From DATFCK01 sp963728975 (GTDB lineage Bacteria; Verrucomicrobiota; Verrucomicrobiia; Chthoniobacterales; UBA10450), in the NCBI GenBank assembly GCA_963728975.1, contig CAVSMF010000001.1, forward strand, positions 930,001 to 994,000: a stretch of DNA of 64,000 nt, in the 5' to 3' direction. Under the pieces are notes generated by a model, which was not told where the DNA came from, did not search any database, and saw only the letters and a list, made by a program, of their open reading frames with translations. Below are positions 7,810 through 17,024 of the stretch, piece after piece (positions within the stretch are counted from its first letter, which is position 1; each line of letters begins with the position of its first letter). Made by a program: the position numbers and the translations under genes.

Positions 7810-8853
7810 TTATCGACGATGTCCCAAGAGCAGCCGAAGAAACTGCGCATCGGAAAATCGGGCGTTGCGTCCCTGGCGGACGATGACGGCGTTGAGCGAC
7901 GGAATAATAAAGAGCCGCTGGTAATCGGAACCGAGGGCCACCACCATGTCGGGCGGAGCGACCCGGCTGATGCAGACTCTGGACCAACGGGCCCGTTGCC
8001 AGGGCAAATCGATTTCCTTTTCCATGTCCACTGCGGCAGCACGCGGCGCTTCGCGGTTTAACCAGAAGGTCAACCCGTAACAGGGGTTCGCCCGCGAACC
8101 GATGAACGCCCGGTCCAACAGCGCCGCCGGAACAACCTGATCTCCCCGGTAATTTCCATGATGGAGAATGAGCCGGCCGAACCGGGCCCATTCTTCCGCC
8201 GTCAGTTCGAATCCGCTGGCCGCAAGCGGATTTCCGCGCTTGTCCTGTTTGAAATCGAGCGAATGCAATCCCAGCGGGTTGAGCACGTTCTTTTGCAGAT
8301 AAGAAATGGGCGAGCGTCCACCTAATTTCCGGCGAAGCAATTCCACAAAGATCTGAAGATGGCTCGGCCCATAAGTAAAAGCCGCGCCCGGTTCGGCCAC
8401 GGAGGCCAATCGAATGGCCCGCGCGTCCCGGTCCGGGATCGACGCGCGATGCAAATGGGGTGCGCCTTCGATTCCATCGGTGAAGTTCAACAATTGCCGA
8501 ATGGTGATGCGCGATTTGCGCTGATCGCGTTTCCATTCCGTGATCGTGTTCGCCACCGGATCGTCCAGCCGGATCAAACGATCGTTAACCGCGCAAAGCG
8601 CGGCGATGCCCCAAAAACTCTTGGTCCCGCTGAAGATGGGCCAGCGGCCATTCGGGGCTGCTCCGCGCCCGTAATGCTCGAACACGGTGCGGCCATCCTG
8701 TATCACCAGCATCGCGATCCCGCGCTTCTTCTCGGAATATTTGGCCGCCCGCGCACAATCGGCCGGCCGAATAGCGGCCGGCAGCGACCCGGGCAGAGTC
8801 AGAGCAGCGATAAGGAGGAAGAGCCGGCCGGTCTTCTGGAAATGGGAAACCAC
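7810..8853 (-). CDS. Exported serine hydrolase, beta-lactamase/class C-like
   Basis: A 347-residue protein with an N-terminal signal segment (RLFLLIAALTLPGSLPAA). The serine nucleophile motif SGTK (SxxK) lies near residue 75 in PIFSGTKSFWGIAALCAV, and a YGPSH sequence (about residue 165) sits where the Tyr-x-Asn motif normally falls. The third KTG/HTG motif is not obvious. Such proteins are periplasmic penicillin-binding-like esterases or peptidases, and the motif deviations suggest esterase activity rather than beta-lactam hydrolysis. It reads toward the NTF2-like/lemA genes on the same strand. Confidence 0.85.
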   Translation of the reverse strand: MVSHFQKTGRLFLLIAALTLPGSLPAAIRPADCARAAKYSEKKRGIAMLVIQDGRTVFEHYGRGAAPNGRWPIFSGTKSFWGIAALCAVNDRLIRLDDPVANTITEWKRDQRKSRITIRQLLNFTDGIEGAPHLHRASIPDRDARAIRLASVAEPGAAFTYGPSHLQIFVELLRRKLGGRSPISYLQKNVLNPLGLHSLDFKQDKRGNPLAASGFELTAEEWARFGRLILHHGNYRGDQVVPAALLDRAFIGSRANPCYGLTFWLNREAPRAAAVDMEKEIDLPWQRARWSRVCISRVAPPDMVVALGSDYQRLFIIPSLNAVIVRQGRNARFSDAQFLRLLLGHRR

Positions 8854-8926
8854 AAGGCATCATCCTGACGTGACCCAGGTTCCGGCACAACCCGAGACCA
8901 ACATTCCTTTTTGAAAGAGCAGAGAT

Positions 8927-9000
8927 CACGAAACACACGAATTACACGAAAAGGTTTCCTGACCGATGCCGCTTTTCGTGTCTTTTAGCGTGTTTCGTGG
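8927..9000. repeat. Inverted repeat element, CACGAAACA family, copy 1
   Basis: CACGAAACACACGAATTACA at 8927 is nearly complementary to the segment ending GCGTGTTTCGTGG at 9000, giving arms of about 27 bases around a short centre. A second copy lies at 53794-53875. It fills the gap between the serine hydrolase and scpB and contains no gene. Confidence 0.7.
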
Positions 9001-9004
9001 ACCG

Positions 9005-9649
9005 TTATTTTGGGTTGGTTGAGGTTTCGGTCTCGGCTGAGGTCTCAGCAGGCGCGTCTGCCCTGGCAACAGGACGTGGCGCAGTCGGCAAAAAGCGGGT
9101 GCGCAACTCCTCCACGTTGGGCAATTCATCCAGATTCTTCAGGCCGAAATGATCGAGGAAAAATTGGGTGGTCTGATAAAGAAGCGGCCGGCCCGGGATT
9201 TCGGCGCGTCCGGAAATCTTGACCAGCCCGCGCTCCATCAATGTCTGCAAAACTCCTTCAATGGTCACGCCGCGAACCGCCTCGACGTCAGGCCGGGTGA
9301 TCGGTTGCCGATAGGCAATGATGGCGAGCGTCTCCAGGGCCGGGGCGCTTAAGCGAGCCGGTTTAGGCCCCGGGAAAAGGTTTTTGACCCATCCGGCATA
9401 GTCAGGATCGGTCACGAGCTGCCAGCCTTCGCTCTTCTCGGCCAGCTGAAAAGCATGCTGTTGTTCGATATATTCGACTTTTAACTCCTCGATGGCTGCG
9501 GCCACTTCGGTTTCGCGAACCTTGGCGAACTCGTTAGGGGAAAAATCGTCCTCGCTGCCAGCCCCCCGGATCACATCGGCAATCTCTTTCAGGGAAAGCG
9601 GCCGTTGAGCGCTAAACAGAAGAGCTTCGATAACGCGGGGGAGAGTCAT
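9005..9649 (-). CDS. scpB: Segregation and condensation protein B
   Basis: ScpB is the winged-helix kite subunit of the Smc-ScpAB condensin complex. The 214-residue protein opens PRVIEALLFSAQRPLSLKEI and contains the second winged helix with LSAPALETLAIIAYRQPITR, VEAVRGVTIEGVLQTLMERGL and GRPLLYQTTQFFLDHFGLK. The tail after about residue 180 is Thr/Ala/Glu-rich and variable. It begins 2 bp after glmM ends, suggesting translational coupling. scpA is not adjacent. Confidence 0.96.
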   Translation of the reverse strand: MTLPRVIEALLFSAQRPLSLKEIADVIRGAGSEDDFSPNEFAKVRETEVAAAIEELKVEYIEQQHAFQLAEKSEGWQLVTDPDYAGWVKNLFPGPKPARLSAPALETLAIIAYRQPITRPDVEAVRGVTIEGVLQTLMERGLVKISGRAEIPGRPLLYQTTQFFLDHFGLKNLDELPNVEELRTRFLPTAPRPVARADAPAETSAETETSTNPK

Positions 9650-9651
9650 GT

Positions 9652-11064
9652 CTAATTCGCCCCGATCGCATTTTGGATCGCTTCCGCAATCCGGTCGGCC
9701 TGGTTCTCGATCTGGTCGAACTCGCGCCCTTCAATAAGAAGACGTATCTTCGGTTCCGTCCCCGAATAGCGCAGCAGGACCCGGCCTTTTCCGGCAAGTT
9801 CGCGCTCCACTTCGATGCGCAGCTTCACTACCTCGCGCAATTCTTCGATCGGCGGCTTGGCTTTAACAACCAGGTTTCTCTGGGCCTGGGGATATTTTTT
9901 CAGGCAACTTTTCAATTTACTCAACGGCTGTCGCGTTTCGTGCATGATTCTCAGGATCTGGAGCGCGGTAATGATCCCATCCCCGGTGGTGGTGGAATCG
10001 CGAAAGATGATGTGACCGCTTTGTTCGCCCCCCAGGTTGAGGTCGCGTTGCACCATTTCTTCAATCACATACCGGTCGCCCACTTTGGTCCGAAGCAGTT
10101 TCCCGCCCGCCGCGGCCAGGGTCTCGTCCAGTCCGAAGTTGCTCATGACCGTTGCCACCAGAGTGTTTTGAGCCAGTCTTCCCGCTTTCAACAGATCGAC
10201 CGAGGCGATGGCCAGAATTTCGTCGCCATCGACAATCTCGCCCTTCTCGTCGCAGAGCAGCACCCGGTCGGCGTCGCCGTCATGAGTGATACCAACATCG
10301 GCCCCGCTCTCCTTCACCGCCCGCTGAATCTCGCTCGGGAAAGTGCTGCCGCATTGCATGTTGATGTTTGTGCCGTTTGGTTCGTTGTGAACAACGGTGA
10401 TCTCCGCCCCCAGCTCGCGCAAAACACAAGGAGTCGATTTGTATCCGGCCCCGTTCGCCACATCGACCGCCACATGCATCTCTTCCAACGACATCCCGCG
10501 GGGGAAACTGCGTTTGGCGAACTCGACATAGCGTCCCAGAGCGTCGTCAATCCGGGCCGCGCGCCCGATTTTTCCGGCAGTAGGCCGGATGGAATCGATC
10601 TCGCCGGTAAACACGAGGCGCTCGATCCGTTCTTCAATCTGATCGTCCAGCTTGTAACCGTCGTGCCGGAAGAACTTGATTCCGTTATCCTCATACGGGT
10701 TGTGGGAAGCCGACAGGACAATCCCGGCATCGGCTCGCAACGAGCGCGTGATATAGGCGACGCCCGGAGTGGGTAACGGACCGATGATCAGGACATCGAC
10801 TCCGAGGGAAGTGATGCCGGCAACAAGCGCGTTCTCGAGCATGTAACCGGAAAGCCGCGTATCCTTGCCCAGGACGATTTTCGGACGCGCGCCGGCCGGG
10901 ATCGTGCGGGGATTGAGCTTGGTGATTACGTGGGCGGCTGCGCGCCCCAGCTTCAACGCCGTTTCCGCCGTTACCGGCTCGACGTTGGCCACTCCGCGAA
11001 CCCCGTCGGTTCCAAAAATTTTCTTTGTCTGCACGACCGGATAACTGAACGCTCGAACAGGCAA
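9652..11064 (-). CDS. glmM: Phosphoglucosamine mutase
   Basis: GlmM converts glucosamine-6-phosphate to glucosamine-1-phosphate for UDP-GlcNAc synthesis. The 470-residue protein has the N-terminal KIFGTDGVRGVANVEPVTAE, the phosphoserine loop SASHNPYEDNGIKFF (about residue 113), the metal-binding DGDADR (about 260) and the phosphate-binding RYSGTEPKIRLLIEG near the C-terminus. The start was kept at 11064; the first 13 residues before KKIFGTDG are a short non-conserved extension. It reads into scpB with a 2-bp gap. Confidence 0.97.
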   Translation of the reverse strand: MPVRAFSYPVVQTKKIFGTDGVRGVANVEPVTAETALKLGRAAAHVITKLNPRTIPAGARPKIVLGKDTRLSGYMLENALVAGITSLGVDVLIIGPLPTPGVAYITRSLRADAGIVLSASHNPYEDNGIKFFRHDGYKLDDQIEERIERLVFTGEIDSIRPTAGKIGRAARIDDALGRYVEFAKRSFPRGMSLEEMHVAVDVANGAGYKSTPCVLRELGAEITVVHNEPNGTNINMQCGSTFPSEIQRAVKESGADVGITHDGDADRVLLCDEKGEIVDGDEILAIASVDLLKAGRLAQNTLVATVMSNFGLDETLAAAGGKLLRTKVGDRYVIEEMVQRDLNLGGEQSGHIIFRDSTTTGDGIITALQILRIMHETRQPLSKLKSCLKKYPQAQRNLVVKAKPPIEELREVVKLRIEVERELAGKGRVLLRYSGTEPKIRLLIEGREFDQIENQADRIAEAIQNAIGAN

Positions 11065-11140
11065 TTCGTAAATCGGAAATTGTGAAAATCGCCTGAGGCG
11101 GAGCTGGGTCGGGCTCCTTTGCCGCCGGCTTCAGCAAAGC

Positions 11141-11176
11141 CAAGGTGGATCGTGCGCCCCGCGCGCGATGTTAGCC
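11141..11176. repeat. REP-like element (GGTGGATCG family), left of pair
   Basis: CAAGGTGGATCGTGCGCCCC followed by GCGCGCGATGTTAG. It is in the opposite orientation to the copy at 11252-11284, 75 bp away, in the gap between glmM and the upstream membrane-protein gene. Confidence 0.75.
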
Positions 11177-11251
11177 TGCAAACGGCGCAGCCGTTCCTTC
11201 TTTTTCCCGCACGGAGACTCGATCCGGGTAATGCGCATGTTGGAGGCGGGT

Positions 11252-11284
11252 TTTAGCATCGAGCAAGGGAGTGCTCGATCCACC
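11252..11284. repeat. REP-like element, right of pair
   Basis: TTTAGCATCGAGCAAGGGAG followed by TGCTCGATCCACC. It is the inverse partner of 11141-11176 and nearly identical to the element at 6521-6553. It ends just before the stop codon of the membrane-protein gene. Confidence 0.75.
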
Positions 11285-11296
11285 GGCTTGCCCCTC

Positions 11297-13114
11297 CTAC
11301 TTTCGCTTCGGCTCGGAACGATCGCGGTCGCCGAAAAAGACACACTCTTTATCTAATCCGAGAAGGGTAGGCCACTTGAGCGGAAGCGGAGATTTTTGGA
11401 GGTTGACCGTGCGCTCGATTAGCGGCGCCCAGTCCTTGTAATCGCCCTTGACGATATCGCGCAAGGTATTACTGGCCCCGCTGATCGGAGTCAGGTAAAG
11501 ACCGCTAATCGGTCCGCCGAGCACGCGATAGTCGCTCAGGTCGGTCAATTGCTTGATCGTCTCCGGGACCCACAAACTGCGCCGGTCTGCATACCAGGCG
11601 ACGGCCCACGGCATATCGGAAGCAACAACTTCGTTTGGGTGCATCCATTTATTGAGGACCGCGATGTAGGGCGGCACATAGGGCGGCCAGACGATCTTTG
11701 GCTTCCGGCTCGACAGCACGACGGCATTGAGCATCGGAAAAGCGCAGATCAGAAAAAGAAGGGAGATAAACGCCGGCCGGGCAAACGGGATGTTCACTTC
11801 CATCCGGTTCCATTGGACAAGCAGAAAAGCGAGCCCGTAACAGGTCATGATTGGAATAAAGATCAGGTGCAACTGATTTGCCGCGAACCCCTGCTCCTCC
11901 TTCATTCCATAGAAGCCGATCCCGACAACCGCGCCCAACCACATGGCCAGAACCAGCCAGCGAACCGCAGCGGTCTCGGGCCGTTTGAACCGGTGCAGTA
12001 AACCGACGAAAAAGGCCAGCGCCACCACGCTCCAACCAAAATGCTCCAGAATGCGACCCGTCTCAGCCAGCAAATTTCCGATGATCTTGGTCCGAAACGC
12101 TCCGATACCCAGGCCCGCCATATCGAAATCCAGCCGACGCATCCATCCCGCTTCGCTATAGCGGACTCCGTCCAGGATCGAATAGATGGCCAGCCCTCCG
12201 GGGTTGCCGCAGACCATGTAATTCCGGACCAGCCAGGGAACGTAAACGATGGCAAAAACGCCCAGGAGAATGGCCACGCTTCTGCCGCGCGGCCGGAAGA
12301 AGAGAAAGCAGAAGATCAGCGCTCCGACGAACATCCAAATCGTTAGGGCATGACTCAGAGCGAGAAGACCGAATCCGAGACCGGCGGCGGCGAGCCAAAG
12401 GGAAGGAGACCGGACGCGGCCGATGGCCTGATCCTCGGGCGGAAGGCCCGCGATGGGCTCAACCTCGCCCGGCAACGGCTGCTCTTCCAATTCCATTGCC
12501 TGCACCGCCCGGACCAGGAAGTACAACGTGCAGTTGAACAAAAATAGAAGAAGCATTTGAGGCAGACCGGACGTCGCATATTGCCAAAAAATGTCGCCGA
12601 ACAGAACCAGGGCGCAGACCAGGACCGCCAGCCGTTGATCAAACAATCGGCGGGCGAGGAAAAACAAAACAACGATCGATAACAAAAAAAGCAGCATCGA
12701 CATGACCGCGATTGCCTCGTCCCCGGCAGCGGTGAGTTCGGTGGGAGTCATCTGCCAGTAGGGCTTCACCAGCAGAAGCGGGAGCGCGTTCACCAGCGGA
12801 GGGAGCGGCGCGTTATAGGTATCGAGCCAGATGTTTCGTTCGACGTTTTTACCGTTGGCTTTCAGCTGGGTGATCCCGAGCGGGCGCGCGAACTCGGTCG
12901 ACCAGCCCTGGCCGCCGGCAATCGCGCGGGCGATTTGGGCCTGATCCATCGCATCGGAAGTGGCCAGCCCGCGAAAGGGAAGCGGCCAGATCAAATAGCA
13001 AACAGCCAGCGCGATCGCAACCACCACAATGAGCATCCGCCGGATCCAGATCGCGAGGCCGCCCATCTCGAGGGCGTGCACCGCCCGTTGAATAAAATCG
13101 GCGCTACCCGGCAT
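11297..13114 (-). CDS. Multi-pass membrane protein, GT-C glycosyltransferase-like
   Basis: A 605-residue protein with about ten to twelve hydrophobic segments, including MLIVVVAIALAVCYLIW (near 28-44), VMSMLLFLLSIVVLFFLA and MLLLFLFNCTLYFLV, and a soluble C-terminal part (about 490-605). The first extracytoplasmic loop contains SDAMDQAQIARAI, an acidic patch in the position used by GT-C enzymes such as ArnT/PMT for catalysis. The assignment rests on topology and this loop and is therefore tentative. The start overlaps the end of the sigma-54 regulator gene by 11 bp, indicating one transcript. Confidence 0.65.
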   Translation of the reverse strand: MPGSADFIQRAVHALEMGGLAIWIRRMLIVVVAIALAVCYLIWPLPFRGLATSDAMDQAQIARAIAGGQGWSTEFARPLGITQLKANGKNVERNIWLDTYNAPLPPLVNALPLLLVKPYWQMTPTELTAAGDEAIAVMSMLLFLLSIVVLFFLARRLFDQRLAVLVCALVLFGDIFWQYATSGLPQMLLLFLFNCTLYFLVRAVQAMELEEQPLPGEVEPIAGLPPEDQAIGRVRSPSLWLAAAGLGFGLLALSHALTIWMFVGALIFCFLFFRPRGRSVAILLGVFAIVYVPWLVRNYMVCGNPGGLAIYSILDGVRYSEAGWMRRLDFDMAGLGIGAFRTKIIGNLLAETGRILEHFGWSVVALAFFVGLLHRFKRPETAAVRWLVLAMWLGAVVGIGFYGMKEEQGFAANQLHLIFIPIMTCYGLAFLLVQWNRMEVNIPFARPAFISLLFLICAFPMLNAVVLSSRKPKIVWPPYVPPYIAVLNKWMHPNEVVASDMPWAVAWYADRRSLWVPETIKQLTDLSDYRVLGGPISGLYLTPISGASNTLRDIVKGDYKDWAPLIERTVNLQKSPLPLKWPTLLGLDKECVFFGDRDRSEPKRK

Positions 13115-14540
13115 ATTGTTGCTCTTCGGGGTTTGCCGCCTCCGGTTTCTCGGATTTCTCGGCGTTCATTTCATTAATTTTGCGATGCAGCGTCCGACGG
13201 CTGATGCCCAGCTTTTTCGCGGCCGCGGTAACGTTGCCGTTGGAGCCGGCCAATGCCTGAAGAATCAGCTTTCGCTCCGTTTCATGAAGATCGAGCGGAC
13301 TGGTTTTTTCGCCAAAAGCGCGCGCCGCCGGAATCCCGCGGGGAAGGGCCGCTCCCGCGGCCTGTCGCACCGCCATGGGCAGATCGCGGATGGTGATCTT
13401 GGACCCGCTGGCCATGACCACACCGTGCTCAATCGCGGTGCGCAGTTCGCGCACATTCCCGGGCCAATCGTAAATGAGCAAAGCGTTCATGGCGTCGGCC
13501 GTAAGCTCCAGCAACGGTTTGTCATTGACCTTACAGAAATGCCGCAAAAACCCATGAACGAGAAGCGGAATATCTTCTTTTCTTTCCCGCAACGGCGGCA
13601 TGGTGATGCGGACCACGTTCAGACGAAAGAATAGATCGTCCCGGAACTTCCCTTCCCGCACCAGTTTTTCGAGGTTTTTGTTGGTGGCTGCAATCACCCG
13701 CGCGTCCGCCCGCAAGGTCTGATTGCCCCCCACCCGTTCGAACGCGTGCTGCTCGCTCATCACCCGGAGTAATTTGACCTGGGTGCTGGCATCGATTTCG
13801 CCGATCTCATCCAGAAAAATCGTGCCCCCACTGGCCTGTTCGAATCTGCCGATGCGACGTTCGCTTGCCCCGGTAAAGGCGCCTTTTTCGTGGCCGAACA
13901 ATTCGCTTTCCAGCAACTGAGGCGACAAGGCGGCGCAATGCACCACCACGAACTTTGCCTTGTTTCGCCGGCTGAGATTATGAATGGCGTGCGCGGCCAA
14001 TTCCTTGCCGGTGCCGCTTTCTCCTTCGATCAGGATATTGGCCGACGAAGGCGCCACCTGTTTCAGCGTATCCAACACCTCGCGCAAGGCGCCCGATTCG
14101 CCCCAGATATTCTCTATTCCGTAGCGCTCATCCACCTGCTGGCGCAGCGAGCGATTCTCCTGCTCCAGCTTGCGGTCTCGCAACGCCCGCGCAATCAGCA
14201 TTTCCACCTTGTCGAGATTCAGCGGTTTGGTCACGAAATCGTAAGCGCCGCGTTTCATCGCTTCCACCGCCGTATCGACGGAGCCGTAGGCGGTCATCAT
14301 GATGCAGATCGGTGGATGCGGCATTTTCAACGCTCGATCGATCAGGGTCATTCCATCGTCTCCACCCAAACGCAGATCGGTAAGGAGCAGGTCGATCGGC
14401 TCGCGCTCGAGCACGGCCATGGCTCCCGCGACATCGGCCGCCACATACACATCGTAATTGTCTTCCAGCAAACGCCGCAGCCCGTCGCGGGTATGCTTTT
14501 CATCGTCAATAATAAGGATGGTGGGTTGAATGGCGTCCAT
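13104..14540 (-). CDS. Sigma-54-dependent NtrC-type response regulator
   Basis: A 478-residue activator with three domains. The receiver domain (1 to about 120) has phosphoacceptor Asp in LLLTDLRLGG near residue 55 and Lys in FVTKPLNL. The AAA+ domain (about 140-375) has GESGTGKE, GAFTGA for sigma-54 contact and IFLDEIGEID. A Fis-type helix-turn-helix (GNVTAAAKKLGISRRTLHRK) ends the protein. ATG 14538-14540 (MDAIQPTILIIDDEK) was preferred over an ATG 15 codons upstream because receiver domains begin close to this point. No histidine kinase is adjacent. It reads into the membrane-protein gene. Confidence 0.93.
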   Translation of the reverse strand: MDAIQPTILIIDDEKHTRDGLRRLLEDNYDVYVAADVAGAMAVLEREPIDLLLTDLRLGGDDGMTLIDRALKMPHPPICIMMTAYGSVDTAVEAMKRGAYDFVTKPLNLDKVEMLIARALRDRKLEQENRSLRQQVDERYGIENIWGESGALREVLDTLKQVAPSSANILIEGESGTGKELAAHAIHNLSRRNKAKFVVVHCAALSPQLLESELFGHEKGAFTGASERRIGRFEQASGGTIFLDEIGEIDASTQVKLLRVMSEQHAFERVGGNQTLRADARVIAATNKNLEKLVREGKFRDDLFFRLNVVRITMPPLRERKEDIPLLVHGFLRHFCKVNDKPLLELTADAMNALLIYDWPGNVRELRTAIEHGVVMASGSKITIRDLPMAVRQAAGAALPRGIPAARAFGEKTSPLDLHETERKLILQALAGSNGNVTAAAKKLGISRRTLHRKINEMNAEKSEKPEAANPEEQQYAG

Positions 14541-14661
14541 TTCTCCAATGCGCTTTCCCGCACTGCGCCAATTATTCTCACTCAATCGCTCGATCTCTCA
14601 ATCTCTCAATTACTTTGCCCGGATGGGTTATCCGGGTTTCCGGAAACGAGGCCCCTCCTTT

Positions 14662-14760
14662 GTCATCCCGAACGCATCGATAGATCCCGCCGAACCCTGG
14701 CCGGGCGCGCCTTGTCTTTGTCGTAAAACGACTCCGCCCGCTAAATAGGCGGGATCCGCG
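14662..14760. repeat. GTCATCC-type dispersed repeat (degenerate copy)
   Basis: GTCATCCCGAACGCATCGAT starts an element of the kind seen at 24517 and 37288. A hairpin (CCCGCTAAATAGGCGGG region) near 14737-14752 follows. The far end is degenerate, so the boundary is uncertain. It lies between the divergent sigma-54 regulator and NAD(P)-binding genes. Confidence 0.4.
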
Positions 14761-14860
14761 GCGGCCTGGCCTGCCCGCTCGCCTTCCATCCTGTGGAATG
14801 CAACCCCCAAGCTTTTTCCCTTCAACGCTGCACGAAAACGGCTACAACCAAGACCAGTAA

Positions 14861-15619
14861 ATGCCGTTTATGGCGTGGTTTCTCTTAATTTACATCGCTT
14901 ATGCCGTAAGTTTGATCGTGGTGCTGGCGGGCAAACCGCCCAGGCCCAAGACGGCTAAAGCGATTTCGCGCGGATGGGGGAACCGGTTGAGAATTCTGGT
15001 GATTGGCGCAACCGGGGGAACGGGCCGGCAACTGATCCAGCAGGCCCTGGCCCTGGGTCACGAAGTAACGGCGCTCGTTCGTAAACCAAAAAAACTTAAG
15101 ATCGAACACCCGCACCTTCATGTCTTGAAGGGCAACGTCCTCGATTACGCCTCGGTGGAAGCGGCTGTTCGCGGTCAACAGGCCATTGTCTGCGCCCTTG
15201 GCAACAGGCGCTGGTTTTATCCCAACCGGGCCCTGTCGGAAGGTACTCATAATATTCTGCGGGCAATGAAAGCCTGCGATGTCCCGCGCCTGATTTGTCA
15301 GAGCTCGCTCGGCCTTGGGAACAGTGTCGGGCGTCTCGGTCTGCTCTACACTTTTTTCGTTATTCCTCTCATTCTCCCGTTCATTTTCGCGGACAAACTG
15401 CGGCAGGAAGAATTGATCGAAAAAAGTGACGCCGATTGGGTGATTGTCCGCCCCGCCGCCTTGAACAATTCAGCTCCGCGCGGCCAGTACCGGCATGCCC
15501 ATAATCTTGGCAACTTTATCTGGACGAACCGGATTGCCCGGGCCGATGTCGCCGATTTCATGCTGAAACAGTTAACGGACGACACCTACATTGGGAGCGC
15601 CGCGGCGGTTTGCTGGTGA
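14861..15619 (+). CDS. Membrane-anchored NAD(P)-binding, SDR-like protein
   Basis: A 252-residue atypical short-chain dehydrogenase. An N-terminal membrane helix (FLLIYIAYAVSLIVVLAG) is followed by a Rossmann fold with GATGGTGRQLIQQALALGHE (about residues 49-68), the NAD(P) binding loop of NmrA/SDR-a5-like proteins. QSSLGLGN and DWVIVRPAAL mark the central and late strands. The Tyr-x3-Lys catalytic pair is not evident, which suggests a binding or regulatory role. The substrate is unknown. Confidence 0.85.
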   Translation: MPFMAWFLLIYIAYAVSLIVVLAGKPPRPKTAKAISRGWGNRLRILVIGATGGTGRQLIQQALALGHEVTALVRKPKKLKIEHPHLHVLKGNVLDYASVEAAVRGQQAIVCALGNRRWFYPNRALSEGTHNILRAMKACDVPRLICQSSLGLGNSVGRLGLLYTFFVIPLILPFIFADKLRQEELIEKSDADWVIVRPAALNNSAPRGQYRHAHNLGNFIWTNRIARADVADFMLKQLTDDTYIGSAAAVCW

Positions 15620-15653
15620 AGGCGGGAAGAACGCAGGCAGGAGCTGTAGCTGA

Positions 15654-15684
15654 GGTGGATCGGCCTTTCCGAGGGCGATGTTAA
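15654..15684. repeat. REP-like element (GGTGGATCG family), single copy
   Basis: GGTGGATCGGCCTTTCCGAG followed by GGCGATGTTAA. The CGGCC/GGGCG arms form a short hairpin. No inverted partner was found nearby. Confidence 0.7.
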
Positions 15685-15744
15685 GCCAGGAGCAGTGGAG
15701 CTGCTCATTCATCCCGCTCAAACCGTATGCTAGATTGGGCCGCC

Positions 15745-16254
15745 ATGATCCCGCTCTCGTATCGTTCCCCAAAAACGGAAATCCGGGGAAGCAAGATTCA
15801 TGGGCGCGGTTTGTTTGCGACTGCCGAGTTCGAGCAGGATGAGATCGTTGCCGTGAAAGGCGGCCACATCGTTACCGGGGAGCAGTTGCGAAAGGAAATT
15901 ACACCGGTGCTCGGACCGGTGGAGATTCAAATTGACCGGGACCTCTACATCGCGCCGGTTGTGGCCGGGGAGCGCGAAGGTTCGATGCTTTACAGCAATC
16001 ATTCCTGCAATCCCAATCTCGGGATGCGGGGCGAAATCACCTTTGTCGCCATGCGCCCCATTCGGGCCGGGGAAGAGCTGACCCACGATTGGGCGACTAC
16101 CGACGACGGCGATTATTCCGTGCAATGCGAGTGCGGGGCGCCGAATTGCCGGGGCACGATTACCGGCAAAGATTGGCGGCGGCCCGAACTCCAGGAAAAG
16201 TATGCCGGCTATTTCTCGGCTTATTTGAGCGGGAGAATTCGAGGCCAAGGGTAA
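15745..16254 (+). CDS. SET-domain protein
   Basis: A 169-residue single-domain protein of the SET lysine-methyltransferase superfamily. It shows GSKIHGRGLFATAEFEQDEI at the N-terminus, YSNHSCNPNLGMRGEITFVA in the knot and catalytic region (about residues 85-105), GEELTHDWATTDDG, and a post-SET CECGAPNCRGTITG (about 130-143) whose cysteines can bind zinc. ATG 15745-15747 was chosen because it fits the family start. Bacterial SET proteins of this length transfer methyl groups from SAM to lysines; the target is unknown. It ends 11 bp before the PaiB-like gene. Confidence 0.9.
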   Translation: MIPLSYRSPKTEIRGSKIHGRGLFATAEFEQDEIVAVKGGHIVTGEQLRKEITPVLGPVEIQIDRDLYIAPVVAGEREGSMLYSNHSCNPNLGMRGEITFVAMRPIRAGEELTHDWATTDDGDYSVQCECGAPNCRGTITGKDWRRPELQEKYAGYFSAYLSGRIRGQG

Positions 16255-16265
16255 GCCAGCCGGAC

Positions 16266-16913
16266 ATGTACACCCCGCCATTCAACCGAATCGAAGATCG
16301 CGAAGCGATCAACGCCTTCCTGCACGCGAACGGTTTTGCCACCTTGGTCACACGGGACGGGAGCGCTTTGCACGCCAGCCATCTCCCGGTATTACTGGAT
16401 GAAGATCCTAACGGATGGGGCGCATTGCGGAGCCACATGGCCCGAGCCAATATCCAATGGCGCCACCTCGAATCGAACCCGGAGGTGCTTTGCATATTTC
16501 ACGGGCCGCATGCTTACATTTCGCCTTCCTGGTACGTGATGCAGCATACCGTCCCGACCTGGAATTATGCCGCCATCCATGTTTACGGGACTGCGGTCAT
16601 CGTCGATCCGGCGGCGCTGGAGAAGATCGTTCGCGATACAACCGAGAAATATGAATCGGTCATGCCCAAGCCGTGGCAAATTCCGCTCTCCGAAACCGAG
16701 ATCGACCGGATGCTAAAGGCGATCGTTGGGTTCGAAATCCGAATCACCCGCATCGAGGCGAAGTTCAAACTGGGGCAAAACCGTTCCCAGGAAGATCAGG
16801 AAAGCATGTTGCGCGCGCTGCAAGCAGCCCCGGACCGGCCCAGCCGCGACCTGGCGGAATTTATTGTCGCCCAAAAAAGAAATCACGACATTGCCAAAAC
16901 CGAAACAGATTGA
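16266..16913 (+). CDS. PaiB-like FMN-binding protein
   Basis: A 215-residue protein of the PaiB/FMN-binding negative regulator family. It begins MYTPPFNRIEDREAINAFLH and contains ASHLPVLLD, GALRSHMARANIQWRHL, LCIFHGPHAYISPSWY and TWNYAAIHVYG, the split-barrel flavin-binding signature. The true start is ATG 16266-16268; an upstream in-frame extension overlaps the SET gene and is not coding. PaiB was described as a transcriptional regulator in Bacillus; related proteins bind FMN or F420. The role here is undefined. Confidence 0.93.
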   Translation: MYTPPFNRIEDREAINAFLHANGFATLVTRDGSALHASHLPVLLDEDPNGWGALRSHMARANIQWRHLESNPEVLCIFHGPHAYISPSWYVMQHTVPTWNYAAIHVYGTAVIVDPAALEKIVRDTTEKYESVMPKPWQIPLSETEIDRMLKAIVGFEIRITRIEAKFKLGQNRSQEDQESMLRALQAAPDRPSRDLAEFIVAQKRNHDIAKTETD

Positions 16914-17024
16914 GCTTCGGGTGCGCTGGTGGTTCCCCGATCGATTCCGTGTCCAATTACGACAGCAGCAGCAAAATCCTGCTAGGTTCGGGCTCGAGCA
17001 GTGAATAGTCTCACCGGGAAGCGA

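Noticed and set aside
16089..16265. An N-terminal extension of the PaiB-like protein
   Set aside because: The region overlaps the SET-domain gene and the family's N-terminus begins at the ATG at 16266.
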